The position numbers and the translations under genes are program-made. From NCBI RefSeq assembly GCF_003589595.1, contig NW_020653945.1, forward strand, positions 10,076,855 to 10,140,854: a stretch of 64,000 bases of DNA, in the 5' to 3' direction. Below, piece after piece: positions 22,380-33,171 of this stretch. A model generated the notes under the pieces. The model did not search any database. It had not been told where the DNA came from and worked only from the letters and a program-made list of their open reading frames with translations. Numbering within the stretch: position 1 is the first letter of the stretch; each line of letters begins with the position of its first letter. This DNA comes from Hyposmocoma kahamanoa (taxonomy: Eukaryota > Arthropoda > Insecta > Lepidoptera > Cosmopterigidae).

Positions 22380-23570
22380 ATAGTATTACTGCTAAAAATC
22401 AATCGATTTGAATAATCTTAAAACACTCGGTATAAATAAAAAAGAACAGATAGTCTGTAACTTTTTTAATACTCCAAGAAATTCCAGTTCAGATGGCAAA
22501 TAAAAAGCAGCTGCTACAGTTTTCCCAACTATCATGGAATTTGTGACCGTTTTCAGAACAGTACTAAGATTAGCTAGTCGTTATAAGAAAGTAAATGAAT
22601 AAAGGACACCCGCTGCAACTGGTGAGTTGAATTATTTGTCGACAACGTGTCTTGACCAGCGGACTCGAGTTTTTCATTCATTGAATTTATTGATGTAGTT
22701 TGTTGTTTTGCCCACAAAGTAATAATCGCTACATTTTATTTTGAAGGGTTTATTTCTGCACCGGCCTGCTTCAGAATTCAGATCAAAAGTGCCTATAACT
22801 CAAAAGCTACCTTTACCCGTAGACATTAAGATCATTCTTTAGATAGGCTAAATAGGGTAATATATAACCGTTAATAACTTCGAAAGAAATGGTAAGGATT
22901 GTGACTCTAAAGTGAGTGTTCCTCTGCGTAAAACTGACACTCTGATTGAATGAATAAAGGAATCTCTATAGCATTTTAAAATACTATTATTGTAAGATAT
23001 TCTATGATTGCGTCTTATATATTTTGTTTTAATAATGACCCAAATGACCACCTGGTCTTAAACTATTGATATCCCTGTACTAAGAGTACCAGAGCAACGG
23101 AATTCACTCTATGGAAATAACCGGAATACCCTGACCAGGACCAATTTAGAAAAGTTCATTTCCCATAGTGGTCCTACCGATAATCGAAACCGGGACTCAT
23201 CCAGAGCTCACAGAGCGAAACTTTGGGCCACCGAGGCATACCGACGTCATCGTTATAACAATTGTTGTTCCTGACTCATTTGCGTCACTCGACGACGTCT
23301 TGTGTATACCAAAACTTTGCTCAGATACCTTTTGCGTCCCGTTTTTTAAATAACTACTACACAGACTAATCAAGTAAGTATATCAGAATAAAGTAACGAA
23401 CAACAGGCGGCTTTATTGCTAAGGAGTAGTTACTAACATCAAACATTAGGGTATAGGATCAGAAGATGCAAAGGAGGTGCACCAAAGAAGATCTAACAAT
23501 AATAAAAAAATATACTATATTTTATACATATATATATGTCATCACGCCTCATTTCCGCCGACGTATATAT
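22380..23570. other. No recognisable feature
   Basis: AT-rich; no repeat or gene supported. Confidence 0.45.
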
Positions 23571-23573
23571 ATA

Positions 23574-23727
23574 ACAAGTGACGAGACGAATAAGCCCTGC
23601 GCCTGATGGTACAATTGCAGTTCTGTTCAGAACATTAATTCGCAAAGAGCTGAGGGGCATTACCACTGCTCCCGTTACCCTGTGACGTAAGTTCTAATCA
23701 AAAATCAAATCCTAAGTGCCTGTAAAA
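23574..23727 (+). mobile_element. ISBm1/Helitron-like fragment H3 (5' part)
   Basis: 'caagtgacgagacgaataagccctgcgcctgatggt' and 'cgcaaagagctgaggggcattaccactgctcccgttaccctgtgacgtaagtt' match the family's 5' two-thirds. The terminal hairpin is missing. Confidence 0.75.
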
Positions 23728-23729
23728 CA

Positions 23730-24330
23730 GTGAGAAGTTAAAGACATAGGTACATGCCGCCACGTTTCTCCATTGAGGAGCAATCGTTCTTCTACTGAGC
23801 TACCAACCACACACATTTCACTTTTTTCAGTAAACCACATACCAAAATTATTACATACTTGTGTGTGTGCTTATAGAGCGAATGTGGATGGAGGCGTGGG
23901 GAGAGGTGGACCTCGGCGTACATGTCGCGCCATTACCGCCGACTTAGTGTAAGCGACAAATAACAAATTTTACAGGAGATAGTAGTTTTTAAATACTTCT
24001 ACGTAATATGATACTAAATTTAATTATAATATATAATAATTAATTTCGTAACCGATTCTGTATTAGCAAAATTTTTTTTTAAAACAATGAATGATAAGCC
24101 TTTTTTGACGCTTAAAATACTTTTGATAACTTTATCTAAATATTTTTGAAGAATTCGACTAACGCTTTGCGATTTAAAATATGCACAAGATAGAACACAT
24201 TTTTTGCCACTTTGTTTATAGTAAGCAACGAAATTGTGATGACGTAACCACCATAAGTAAGGTCACTTACATTATGATTTTTTAATATTGGTTCTGTCGG
24301 TTACACTAAAATATGGAAAACAATTGAGCT
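23730..24330. other. No recognisable feature
   Basis: AT-rich; a GC-richer patch at 23880-23945 has no recognised content. Confidence 0.45.
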
Positions 24331-24331
24331 A

Positions 24332-24421
24332 ACATAGGAAATGAAACTATTTTTCCGGATTTAAATCGCGTATATTTAATTACGCGAATTAAATCCGGAA
24401 AAATAGTTTCATTTCCTATGT
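24332..24421. repeat. Long near-perfect palindrome, 41-bp arms
   Basis: 24332-24372 and 24381-24421 are reverse complements with one mismatch and an 8-bp loop. The short direct repeat AATTGAGCTAAC occurs on both flanks (about 24322-24333 and 24452-24463). It could be a foldback element or a palindromic duplication. Confidence 0.92.
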
Positions 24422-24634
24422 GTAACAATCGCGAAAACCTAAGAACTCGAATTGAGCTAACGATAAACTTATCTATAGTTTTCGGTCATTTAAGGTCACA
24501 TCCTTATTGGAAATACTTCGCAGAACCGTTTCATTATAGGTTTGTTACTTGGTATTATAAATTACATTATTATCGGTATTGCTTTCGTCCTATTTGGCAA
24601 AATAGTATAGACAGACAGTCACAAAAATCATAGG

Positions 24635-24870
24635 TAGAAACGAAGAATTGAACCTTGTCGATACAATTGTATTTTTAGGTGTAAATGCTAAATTGCAACG
24701 GAATGCAGAAATAAATAACTACGTTTAAAAAGATATGAAACATTCATATATAGAAACCACTACGTTGATTTACTTTGACTAATTTCACGGTTCAATGACA
24801 TACAATATTTTGCTTTGGGGTAATGCCGCTAATATTAATAGAATCTCCTAGACGGGTCTATCCGTCTTGG
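24635..24870 (+). pseudogene. jockey-type LINE RT C-terminal fragment
   Basis: ELNLVDTIVFLGVNAKLQ near 24645 and, after frameshifts, FHGSMTYNILLWGNAANIN near 24785-24835. Both are well-known C-terminal RT blocks of jockey-superfamily LINEs (LVDxTxFLGxxLD...LQW and the MTYGxLLWGNAADIN box). The element is short and degenerate. Confidence 0.82.
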
Positions 24871-24871
24871 A

Positions 24872-25440
24872 TTCCCGCAACATTCTCAACGTCATCGGTC
24901 CTACTCATGGATCTGCTCACGGTACGTCTTCCAGTACGCGGTAGAGAAATACAATAAAACTAAAAAAATCATAGAACAAAATTGTACTTTTATAGAGGAG
25001 GTAAAGTAGTCTTAAACTAACAAAACAGAGCCATAACTTTTCAATGGCCTCGTAGAGACACGTCGCCGATACAAATGGCTCGTAAACGTGGCGCTATCCG
25101 CAGAACGTTAGACGATACAATTTGCTACAATACATGAACGTGGTATTCTTGAAAATATACCCTATAAATGTTGTTTCTTTCCAAACCTCAAAAGATACCT
25201 TACTAACACTATACATATTATAATAAAATCGGAAAGAAGCGGAGCTGCACCTTTGATATTTTAAAGTAACAATCAGTGCTACTTACTGAAGACACGCTAC
25301 TAAGCTTAACAATAGTTTTTGGAATTTAGTCGTTGTGTCTTTGCATTTAATGTCTGTTTCATTTAAATTTCTTGTCAAATAATAGTATTTAAGGCAATAG
25401 TTACATAATGAGTGTTCTTAAAGTCGAGCACTGTATTTAG
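24872..25440. other. No recognisable feature
   Basis: AT-rich; no supported feature. Confidence 0.45.
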
Positions 25441-25444
25441 AATA

Positions 25445-25605
25445 GGTATGAGATCTTAATGTCCACTTGCACTAAACTTAAGTACGTCTTCAACCAATGC
25501 TTAAATTGATGACACTATTAACACAATGTATTAAGGGTGTCTTTTGCATTGCAAGCATTGGTTTAAGAAATACTTAAATTTAGTGCAAGTGTCCAATAAG
25601 ACTTT
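25445..25605. mobile_element. Foldback/MITE-like inverted repeat
   Basis: Arms of about 45 bp: 'cttaatgtccacttgcactaaacttaagta...caaccaatgc' on the left is inverted as 'gcattggtttaag...tacttaaatttagtgcaagtgtccaataag' on the right, with a handful of mismatches and a loop of about 55 bp. No coding capacity. The 73-residue minus frame at 25531-25752 is an artefact across it. Confidence 0.75.
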
Positions 25606-25609
25606 AATT

Positions 25610-26350
25610 ACGTAATGATTGCATACAATACTTTTTCTACAAGGTAATTGAAATAATGAAACACAACTAATATTTAATGTATATTTTTTTAACAATCCAC
25701 GACAACCATCGAGTATAAATAGGGCGCAATTTAAGTTTCCGGAACTGGCCACTTACATAAACAATATTTAAAAAGTAATTACAACATTTGAAAATGGAAC
25801 TCTTTGGCTGTACAATACAGTTTGTTTCGTCTGACTGTCACTTGTTTTTACATTGTAGAGTCATTTTAGAAATTGGTTACCTGATGTAATGTAGCATATT
25901 ACCGGGAGGTCAGGACAAGTACATTATTGTTTGCCTACAGGAAGTTGTACAAGGTTCTACAACTAACAAAGAGAACCAACACCAAGTTTTAACATTGATA
26001 GTTTATTGATCGGTTTACAATAGTAATAAATGCACCTCTTAATTATACTAGAATTTCATGAATCACGCGGGGTTATTACCCTAACTAATCTAGTGACGGC
26101 GATGAGCTAAGGGGTATGTTTATGGTGGTGAAGGGTGAGCAATTCGCACGGCCTGGACATACCTTGATCACGCGCAACAATCACTACCCAACCCAGGAGA
26201 CGGACGGGGGAGGATAGTCCCTAAGAGGGGAGGAAGACGAGCAGTTCGGACGGCCTGGGCACACCTTGTTCAAAATTTTTATATGGTTTTATATGGTTAT
26301 AGTTTATATGGTTTTGTACGACTTTAAGTGTGATTTAAAGCTTTTTAAGC
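25610..26350. other. No gene; degenerate direct repeat
   Basis: Two copies of about 30 bp, GAGCARTTCGSACGGCCTGG..ACCTTG, lie at about 26136-26166 and 26239-26269. Otherwise nothing recognisable. Confidence 0.5.
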
Positions 26351-26364
26351 TATCTTTAAGCTCA

Positions 26365-27110
26365 GCGGAGCTTCAATCGGCTTCAAACTGCTTTTGGCGA
26401 TGAAGCACCATGCAAAACGACTATTTATAGCTGGTTTGCAGAATTCAAATGCAGTCGTGTGAATCTCAGTGACAAATTTCGTGATGGTCGCCCGTCCACT
26501 GCTGTGAACAACAAAAACATCGATGCTGTGCGCCGTATGATCAAAACAGACAACCATGTGACATACCATGAGATTCGGGCATTTTTATCAAAAATGAAAT
26601 GAGGATGTGAAAAAGCTGTGCTCTCGGTGATCCCACACAATTTGAATGAAGCTCAAAAAACGGATTGTGTCACTTGGTGCTTACCAGATTCAACGAAGGG
26701 GCGTCAAATGGGTTTGTACTTACGATCATAAAACAAAGCAGCAATCGAGCGTATAGGTCTTTCGAGATGAACCGAAACCAGGTAAGGTGGCGCGCGTGCT
26801 AAGTGCAAATTGATCACCTTGTGACCTATCCCGCGTACAGTCCCGACCTGGCAGCTTGTGACTTTTATTTATTTCCAAAAATTAAGAACCAGTTACGCAG
26901 TCAACGATTTTCATCAACTGAAGAGGCTGTCGAAGAGTGTAAAAATTTGTTTCAGAGATTGTCACGGAGGAGTGGCATAAGTGTTTTCAAAATTGGTTCA
27001 TTCGTATGAAAAAGTGCATTAACGCTAACGGAGAATATTTTGAGAAATAATAAATTCAATTCTGACCATTTATAGTACTTTTTTCTTATTCATTCCGGAA
27101 ACTTATAGTG
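26365..27110 (+). pseudogene. mariner transposase, internally deleted
   Basis: Plus-strand translation starts LQTAFGDEAPCKTTIYSWF and continues NLSDKFRDGRPSTAV and IDAVRRMIKTDNHVTYHEIR, the helix-turn-helix region of mariner transposases. After frameshifts come NLNEAQKTDCVTWC and VFRDEPKPGKVA. Then comes VTYPAYSPDLAACDFYLFPK, the block containing the third catalytic Asp of the D,D34D triad. The last part, EEWHKCFQNWFIRMKKCINA to EYFEK and a stop at 27050, is the normal mariner C-terminus. The segments bearing the first (GDE) and second (HDN) catalytic residues are deleted, so it is dead. A terminal-repeat-like CATTCCGGAAACTTATAGTG lies just beyond the stop. Confidence 0.93.
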
Positions 27111-27116
27111 AACCCT

Positions 27117-27600
27117 ACGTATAACCAGAAATAGAGACGAAATGTCATTTAATTTGCTTGAAAACCATTCTGCCATATCAAAACGGTGACAACTGCGCTT
27201 CGATTGGCCAGCCAAACAAATGACGGAAGTCGTCAATTGTTTCAATTCATATCGACCAGCATAACTAGAGGTTTTCTATAATGGACGAAAATTGAAAAAT
27301 TACATAATTTAATATTTAATTACCGATGAAATGTGACTCCGTTTGTTTTGTAATTAGATGTTTTGCTGTTGTTCCCACCCATAGTTAAAGATACTACTTT
27401 ATTACAATAAATACAGAATATTTTTGGAATATACGGAGACGTACACACAGGTCAGTTGTTGGCGCTATACTATTTCAGCTTTCTAATTTGTGATATCAGC
27501 GCAAACGAGAGTTAATATTTAAAAGTGATATCAGTACCATTTGACTGAAGAGTTGCCAGGGATGGATGACCCTTATTTCGTCTCTATTTCTGGTTATATA
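27117..27600 (+). mobile_element. Tandem MITE, copy 1
   Basis: TATAACCAGAAATAGAGACG at the left is exactly inverted at the right, extending to about 24 bp (GAAAT shared). It is about 480 bp of non-coding DNA. The left end directly abuts the mariner remnant. The TATA/TA at the tips would suit a TA-inserting (Tc1/mariner-type) element, but I cannot prove a duplication. Confidence 0.8.
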
Positions 27601-27687
27601 CTCGATAACGAAAACAAACTCAAAACAAAAGCCAAAGAGATAGAACAGAAATGTCCGTGATTGGCCAAGTATCGCTTAATATAACCA

Positions 27688-28188
27688 TCGAGTATATAAC
27701 CAGAAATAGAGGCGAAATGTCATTTAATTTGTACGAAAATTATTCTGCCATATCATTACTGTGACAACTGTGCTCCGATTGGCTAGCCCGAGTTCGAAAC
27801 AATTGACGGGTGTCGTCAATGGGTGTCATCAACTGTTTCACTTCAAATCGACCAGCTAACTTGAGCTTTGCTATAATGGACGAAAATTGCAAAATTACAT
27901 ATTTAATTACCGATGAAATTTGATTCCGTTTGTTTTGTAATTAGATGTTTTACTGTTTTTCCCACACCACCGAATAGAACAGCACGGCATTGTTAGAGAT
28001 ATTATCTATAATACAATAAATACAGAATATTTTTTGGAATATACGGAGACGTACACACAGGTCAGTAGTTGGCCTGTCTATATTTCAGTGCAAACAAGAG
28101 TTGATATTTATAAGAGCTGTATCGCTAATGTGTTACCAGGAATATATGGCCCATATTTCGTCTCTATTTCTGGTTGTACTCTCGACGT
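27688..28188 (+). mobile_element. Tandem MITE, copy 2
   Basis: Same orientation and landmarks as copy 1: 'gtcatttaattt', 'attctgccatatca', 'gtcaat', 'ataatggacgaaaattg', 'gtttgttttgtaattagatgttt', 'tacagaatatttttggaatatacggagacgtacacacaggtcag'. Its left tip extends to TCGAGTATATAACC and the right tip of copy 1 ends GGTTATATACTCGA, so the full terminal repeat is probably about 31 bp. Confidence 0.8.
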
Positions 28189-28505
28189 ATATAACCAATC
28201 AGGAGGCAGTAGAGCGTTTGAGTAGCGTCATATTGGATATTTTGTATTGTTTATAAATAGTTATTTTTTGTCAAATGTATACGCCTTTGTACCTGTCATG
28301 TACCATTTTGAGATATAATTTAATTAAAATTATCTGAATTGCAATAATTTCACAAATTTAGTGACGTTATTCTGTTCAGGAACATAGTGACGCGTTTAAG
28401 GAGACTCTTTTAATTAGCAAAAATACGACGTTCTTTTTTGAAACTCATTATAGTTTTGTGTACAGAACTATGATGATTTTTTCAGTTCAGTTGCGAGTAC
28501 CATAA
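28189..28505. other. No recognisable feature
   Basis: AT-rich; nothing supported. Confidence 0.45.
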
Positions 28506-28509
28506 ACAA

Positions 28510-28697
28510 TAGAATTTTGATTAAATTTTTATTGAATGTCAGAAAATTTCACCATCATGATTTTCAATTATTTTTTGTGAAATTAACTAGTGCATAGTTT
28601 GTTATAACTATTAATACAAAGATCAAACACTTAGAACAAATTCCTTCGATCTGGCCGGATTCGAAACGACGTCTCAACTAAGCCACGGAATGAACTA
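28510..28697 (-). repeat. tRNA-derived SINE S3, copy 3
   Basis: Minus strand: tRNA-like head with B-box-like TTCGAATCC, then 'gatcgaaggaattt', 'tttgatctttgtattaatagttataacaaact', 'tttcacaaaaaataattgaaaatcatgatggtgaaatt'. The tail shares CATGATGGTGAAA with copy 4. Confidence 0.75.
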
Positions 28698-28871
28698 GCG
28701 GACCTCACGAATTTTTCTATGTGCTTATTGTCGGATCTTTGTATTTAGTTTTCAACGACTTTTTAGCCGTAGCGCCATCTATGAGAAATCTATGGAAGTA
28801 TTACGTCACTCAGTTAAGTACCTTTAAGGCTACCAGCCCTGGCTAGAGATGTCGCTAGTAACTATAATATT

Positions 28872-29010
28872 TTTTTATTAGAATGTTTCACCATCATGAT
28901 ATTTAATTATGTTTTGTGAAATTACTCCACTAGTTTGTTATAATCATCAAAAACCTCCTTGAACAAAAAATGTTTCGATCTGGCCGAATTCCATATCCAT
29001 ACATCGCAAA
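28872..29010 (-). repeat. tRNA-derived SINE S3, copy 4
   Basis: Minus strand: 'aattcggccagatcgaaacat', 'gattataacaaactagtggagtaatttcacaaaacataattaaatatcatgatggtgaaac'. The head is more decayed than in copy 3, which lies about 180 bp to the left. Confidence 0.75.
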
Positions 29011-29169
29011 CCACAGAATTTTGGTTCAGAACTAAAACGAGCGCCTTTATGATACGGTTTATGAAATTATAATTGACAGATTAACACACAGAAGTATAAA
29101 TAAAGTATTTCGTCGCTTAGCAAACAATACTACTCAAGCCAGCCATTTACGTAATTATAAATAATGACA

Positions 29170-31015
29170 ATAAATTTATTTATTTCAGAAACTTGCATAC
29201 AAATTTCACATTGACAGAAGACAACAAACAAATACAAATCACAAAGCGCCTGAATATTATGGACATTACTACTAAATTTTACAAAGATCTTTACGACGAC
29301 AATGAGACAAATAATGTAGATATGGTTAAGTTGAAAGATGTCGGAGAAATCGTCCCCATGTTCCTTAAAACAGCCTTTTGTACTCAAAGGATGTTTTAAC
29401 TAAAAAAAATAATGAAGCTCCTGGAGAGGATAACATTACTAATGAGCTATTAAAAGGTTCTCTTGATGCTATACTGGACTATCTGACAGAGCTGTTTAAC
29501 GACATTTTAGATAAAGAGGTCATTCCAGACCAATGGACCAAGACCACAATCACTCTTCTTCACAAAAAAGGCGACAAAACCCAGATAAATAATTACCGGC
29601 CCATTAGTCTAATAACTAACATATACAAAGTTTTCTCAAAATTAATATTGGTGTGCGTGACACAGACTCTCGACGAAAATCAGCCCAGAGAACAAGCTGG
29701 GTTCCGAAAGAACTTCTCAACCATAGATCATATTCTTGTAATAAAACAAATAATAGTAAAATTTAATGAGGACGGACAACAATACTACGTAGCATTTACA
29801 GATTATAATAAGGACTTTGATTCACTTAAACATAATAAAGTCTGGAAATCTCTCAAAGTGAACAAAGAGTACGAAAGAAATATATAAGACTAATCCAAGA
29901 AATATACAAAAAAAGTAAAGCAAAAATACAGATAGAGACTGCAGGAGAAGAATTACAAATCAGAAAGGGCGACTGTCAGGAAGATCCTATATCGCCCAAA
30001 ATATTCGCTGCTGTCTTGTAAAGTATATTTAGACATCTGGATTGGGAGGAATATGGTTTGAGTATAGATGGAGTACACCTTAATCACTTGAGATTCGCAG
30101 TTGATCTTATACTCTTGGCCAAAAACCCAAAAATGCTACAAACTATGCTTCGAGAATTGGACACGGAAAACAAAAAAAGTAGCACTTACTATGAATACCA
30201 GCAAAACGAAATTGATGACAAACAATATTAAAAAACAGGTTGCGATAGCTGGAAATATAATTGAATATGTGAAGCAATACGAATACTTGAGCCAAATAAT
30301 ATCCACAAAGGACCAAACAGATAAAGAAATTGAAAGAAGAGTCACAAATTCGTTGAGGAAATTCTGGTCACTCAAAGAAGTCCTGAAATCAAAAGAAATT
30401 GATACAAAATACAAATTCAAAATAATAAATATGTGCATTGTACCGGTGACCTCATATGGATGCCAGACATGGTCACTTACTAAAAAACATTACAAAAACT
30501 TTGATGTTTTTCATAATAGTCTGGAAAGAAGTGTGCTCAACATAAAATTGAAAGATAAAGTAAAATTGACCACAATTAAAAGCAAATCAAAGACTAAAAA
30601 AGTCACACGCATAATAAAATGGCGTAGGACAGGACACATGATGAGGGAAAAAATTGATAAGTGGACAAGGAATATTGTGGAATGGTACCCAAGAGAGGGA
30701 AAAAGGAAGAAAGGGAGACCAAACTTTAGACGGGAAGACGATTTTAAATATATTGCAGGAGGAACATGAAGACAAACAGTAAAAGATAGGGAGAAATGAA
30801 AACCTCTGGAAAAGGCCTATGTCTTAGTACAAGCTGAAGGTCAACAAATTGAGTATGGCCTGCATTTGTTTCTTTCGTGAGTTTGGGTGGTGTTGTCTAT
30901 GTGTGTGTCCATGGCACCCGCGACACAGGGTTTCCCTAGTGCGGGGCTATGTTAAGTGTGTGCGTTATTATTATTATTGTTATTATTATGAAAAAAAAAA
31001 ATTGAGTAATAATAA
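29170..31015 (+). pseudogene. RTE/'endonuclease-reverse transcriptase' type LINE, RT pseudogene
   Basis: Plus-strand frames joined by frameshifts give a nearly complete RT region: APGEDNITNELLKG (29410), WTKTTITLLHKKGDK and NNYRPISLITNIYKVFSKLI, EQAGFRKNFSTIDHILVIKQ, AFTDYNKDFDSLKHNKVW (A motif), then (about 30090) LRFAVDLILLAKNPKML, where FADD has become FAVD and so lost a catalytic Asp. The C-terminus follows (YEYLSQIISTKDQTDKEIERR, TSYGCQTWSLTKKH, KWRRTGHMMRE, GRPNFRREDDFKYIAGG), ending AYVLVQAEGQQIE before stops. Two TGG-to-TGA changes lie at about 30767 and 30797. An S1 SINE sits in the TAA-rich tail. ORFs 29378-29887 and 30101-30769 are its longest open pieces. Confidence 0.92.
30856..30998 (+). 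repeat. SINE S1, copy 2, with 10-bp TSD in the LINE tail
   Basis: 5'-truncated S1 starting TGGCCTGCATTTG and ending in (ATT)n plus poly-A. AAATTGAGTA occurs at 30846-30855 and again at 30999-31008, a target-site duplication typical of LINE-driven insertion. Without the insert the LINE reads straight through to its stop codons and A/T tail. From 30853 to 30992 it is identical, base for base, to 31453-31592. Confidence 0.92.
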
Positions 31016-31370
31016 ATAAGTAAAATGTAATAAGTACACGTGTCATACAATGTGTTAGATAAGTTAGAAGTTAATTTTGGTAAGATACTAACACTAATGG
31101 ACCATATTATGTTGTTGTCTGAATAAATAATTATATTATTATGTTATCAGCAAGAAAGGCTATAAATAAATAAATTTCAGATATCAGCGCTCTGTCAATA
31201 CAAGAACATGTGACTGATTTAAAAAATAACATTGTCTTCTAAAATAAGTCTAGGGACTTTGAGTTTAAATTTAAAGTTACTTATAATTTTAGATGTGAGT
31301 AGTGATCTCTCTGTGAGTAGAATGGAGATGATTGAAAACTTTACCTACACACTAAATTCATATAATAAAC

Positions 31371-31590
31371 TACCTCCTTGGCCGAACGGTTACAATGCCG
31401 GACTGCCACGCAGAGGTCCCAGGCTCGATTCCCGGTGCCGCGAGAAATATTTGTATGGCCTGCATTTGTTTCTTTCGTGAGTTTGGGTGGTGTTGTCTAT
31501 GTGTGTGTCCATGGCACCCGCGACACAGGGTTTCCCTAGTGCGGGGCTATGTTAAGTGTGTGCGTTATTATTATTATTGTTATTATTATG
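31371..31590 (+). repeat. SINE S1, copy 3 (full length)
   Basis: The head starts TACCTCCTTGGCCGAACGGT, with a tRNA-like box A and a B-box GGCTCGATTCCC. The S1 body and (ATT)n tail follow. It is the most complete S1 copy here and identical to copy 2 over their shared 140 bp. Confidence 0.9.
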
Positions 31591-31594
31591 AAGG

Positions 31595-32105
31595 AGAGTG
31601 AAAAACTGTATCTACTACCGTATTCAAGATTTTTTTAAGCTATTGATAATAATAATATGTTATAGTTATGTATAGCAAATAATTGTACGTGTGTTAGTTA
31701 CACAATTTTTTTGATAGGTTCCGCGCTAATAACGTTTATACGATGAAAATTAAAATTATAGGGTTATCTTTAAGTGTAATGGATTAATCCTTATGAAAGG
31801 AATCATTTTCTCTATATGGGGAACATCATGCAAGGGAATAAAGTTTCTCTTTATTGTATGTTATCTGGTTACATAATTTAGGTAGATATGTAGGTGACAT
31901 GTTTGTGCGTATGTATCGCGAGAACAGATAACATAAAATACATCTATGCCATATAAGTACCTGGAGTTAGATTTCTGGCTGCGTAGTCCCTTTTTATAAC
32001 TATGGCATTACGTTGCGCAGCTACTTTAGATGCCAGCACGTGGATCTCTATTTCTTCAATATAATTTTGTTGAAAGAATTGGTGCTGACAACCGCAGATC
32101 TTTTT
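31595..32105. other. No recognisable feature
   Basis: AT-rich; nothing supported. Confidence 0.45.
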
Positions 32106-32107
32106 AA

Positions 32108-32341
32108 TATAATATAAAATGACGGGACGAATGAATCGTGCACCTGTTGGTAAACAACACGCCTGTCCATAATACGCAAAGCTCTAACGGACATTGTTAC
32201 TGCGCCCGTCACCCTGAGACGTTGACAAATCCAGTGTGCCTGTAATTTTACAAGCACCCTTATCCTACAAAACCGGAACGCTGTAATGCTCACATTACTG
32301 CTTGGGGGCAGAAATAGGTCACAAAGAGCTCTACTATTACT
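32108..32341 (+). mobile_element. ISBm1/Helitron-like copy H4
   Basis: 'atgacgggacgaatgaatcgtgcacctgttggtaaacaacacgcctgtccataa' through 'cccgtcaccctgagac', 'tgcctgtaattttacaagcaccctta', the hairpin TGTAATG-CTCA-CATTACTG and AGAGCTCTACTATTACTG. A short deletion removes the central AGAGC...CGCAAAGATC region. The 105-residue minus frame here is antisense of the element. Confidence 0.85.
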
Positions 32342-32344
32342 GAA

Positions 32345-32870
32345 ATCTTCACTTTGTCTAGCCATAGTCTAAACATTTGGGCTTTTAATGTACATTTGTT
32401 CTTTGTATCGACTTATTTGAATGGCAATAATGTACTTTTGCTTCTCAATTTTCTATCTATAAATCAACAGTGTTCATACTGTACTACTACTATAGTTGTA
32501 TATTCTAGCATTACAACCCTACGACGCTCTTGGATCTCAAACGACTGGCGACTCTGGCAACTTAACATCACTACGACAGCGTCGTCGTTTTTCATTTACA
32601 GCCCATTTAATGTACAGTTCCGGGCTTACGCAATAGCTATTTCTCTACTCATAAACGTATACTGCAGTCTATAAAGTTATTCGCTAAAGCTCACATTGCT
32701 ACGACAATAAATTAAAAAATAACAGCTCCGTTGTAATAATTCGTATTAAGGCCTTCGGTCGTTTAGTTCGTTGAGTAAATAGTGTAGACACGTTACAATA
32801 ATTTACTCAGTCAGATCTACTCACAAGGTATTGAAGACCGGTGTTCTGTGGTAAATGTTCCAGACGAACA
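32345..32870. other. No recognisable feature
   Basis: The 106-codon plus frame at 32354-32674 shows no domain I recognise. Confidence 0.45.
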
Positions 32871-32873
32871 TTT

Positions 32874-33170
32874 TAGTAGCAATAGAACCTTGTGCAAGAG
32901 TTAGTTTTGGGAAATAATGCCACTTTGCTTATTTCTGCTGCCAAGCAGTAATGTGAGCATTACTGCATTCCGGTTTTGAAGTAAGGATGCTGGTGAAATG
33001 ACAGGCATATTGTACTTCTCAACATATGTATCAAGGTGACGGGCACACTGGCTGTGCCCCTCAGATCTTTACGATTTTAAGCTGTGAGTGGCACTGCAAC
33101 TGCTATGGACAAGCGTGTCGCTTAAAATCAGGCTACGATTGGTTCGTTCCGTCACTTATTATCATAAAAA
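32874..33170 (-). mobile_element. ISBm1/Helitron-like copy H5 (near full length)
   Basis: TAGTAGCAATAGAACC start, hairpin CAGTAATG-TGAG-CATTACTG at about 32945-32964, 'ggtgacgggcacactgg', 'cccctcagatcttt', 'gagtggcactgcaactgctatggacaagcgtgtcgctt', and end CGTCACTTATTATCATAA. Confidence 0.87.
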
Positions 33171-33171
33171 A

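Noticed and set aside
26345..26640. Two 71-74-codon minus-strand frames
   Set aside because: Antisense shadows of the mariner transposase N-terminal region.
32048..32365. 105-residue minus frame
   Set aside because: It is the complement of Helitron-like copy H4. Similar frames at 45188-45463, 49489-49674 and 61051-61446 have the same cause.
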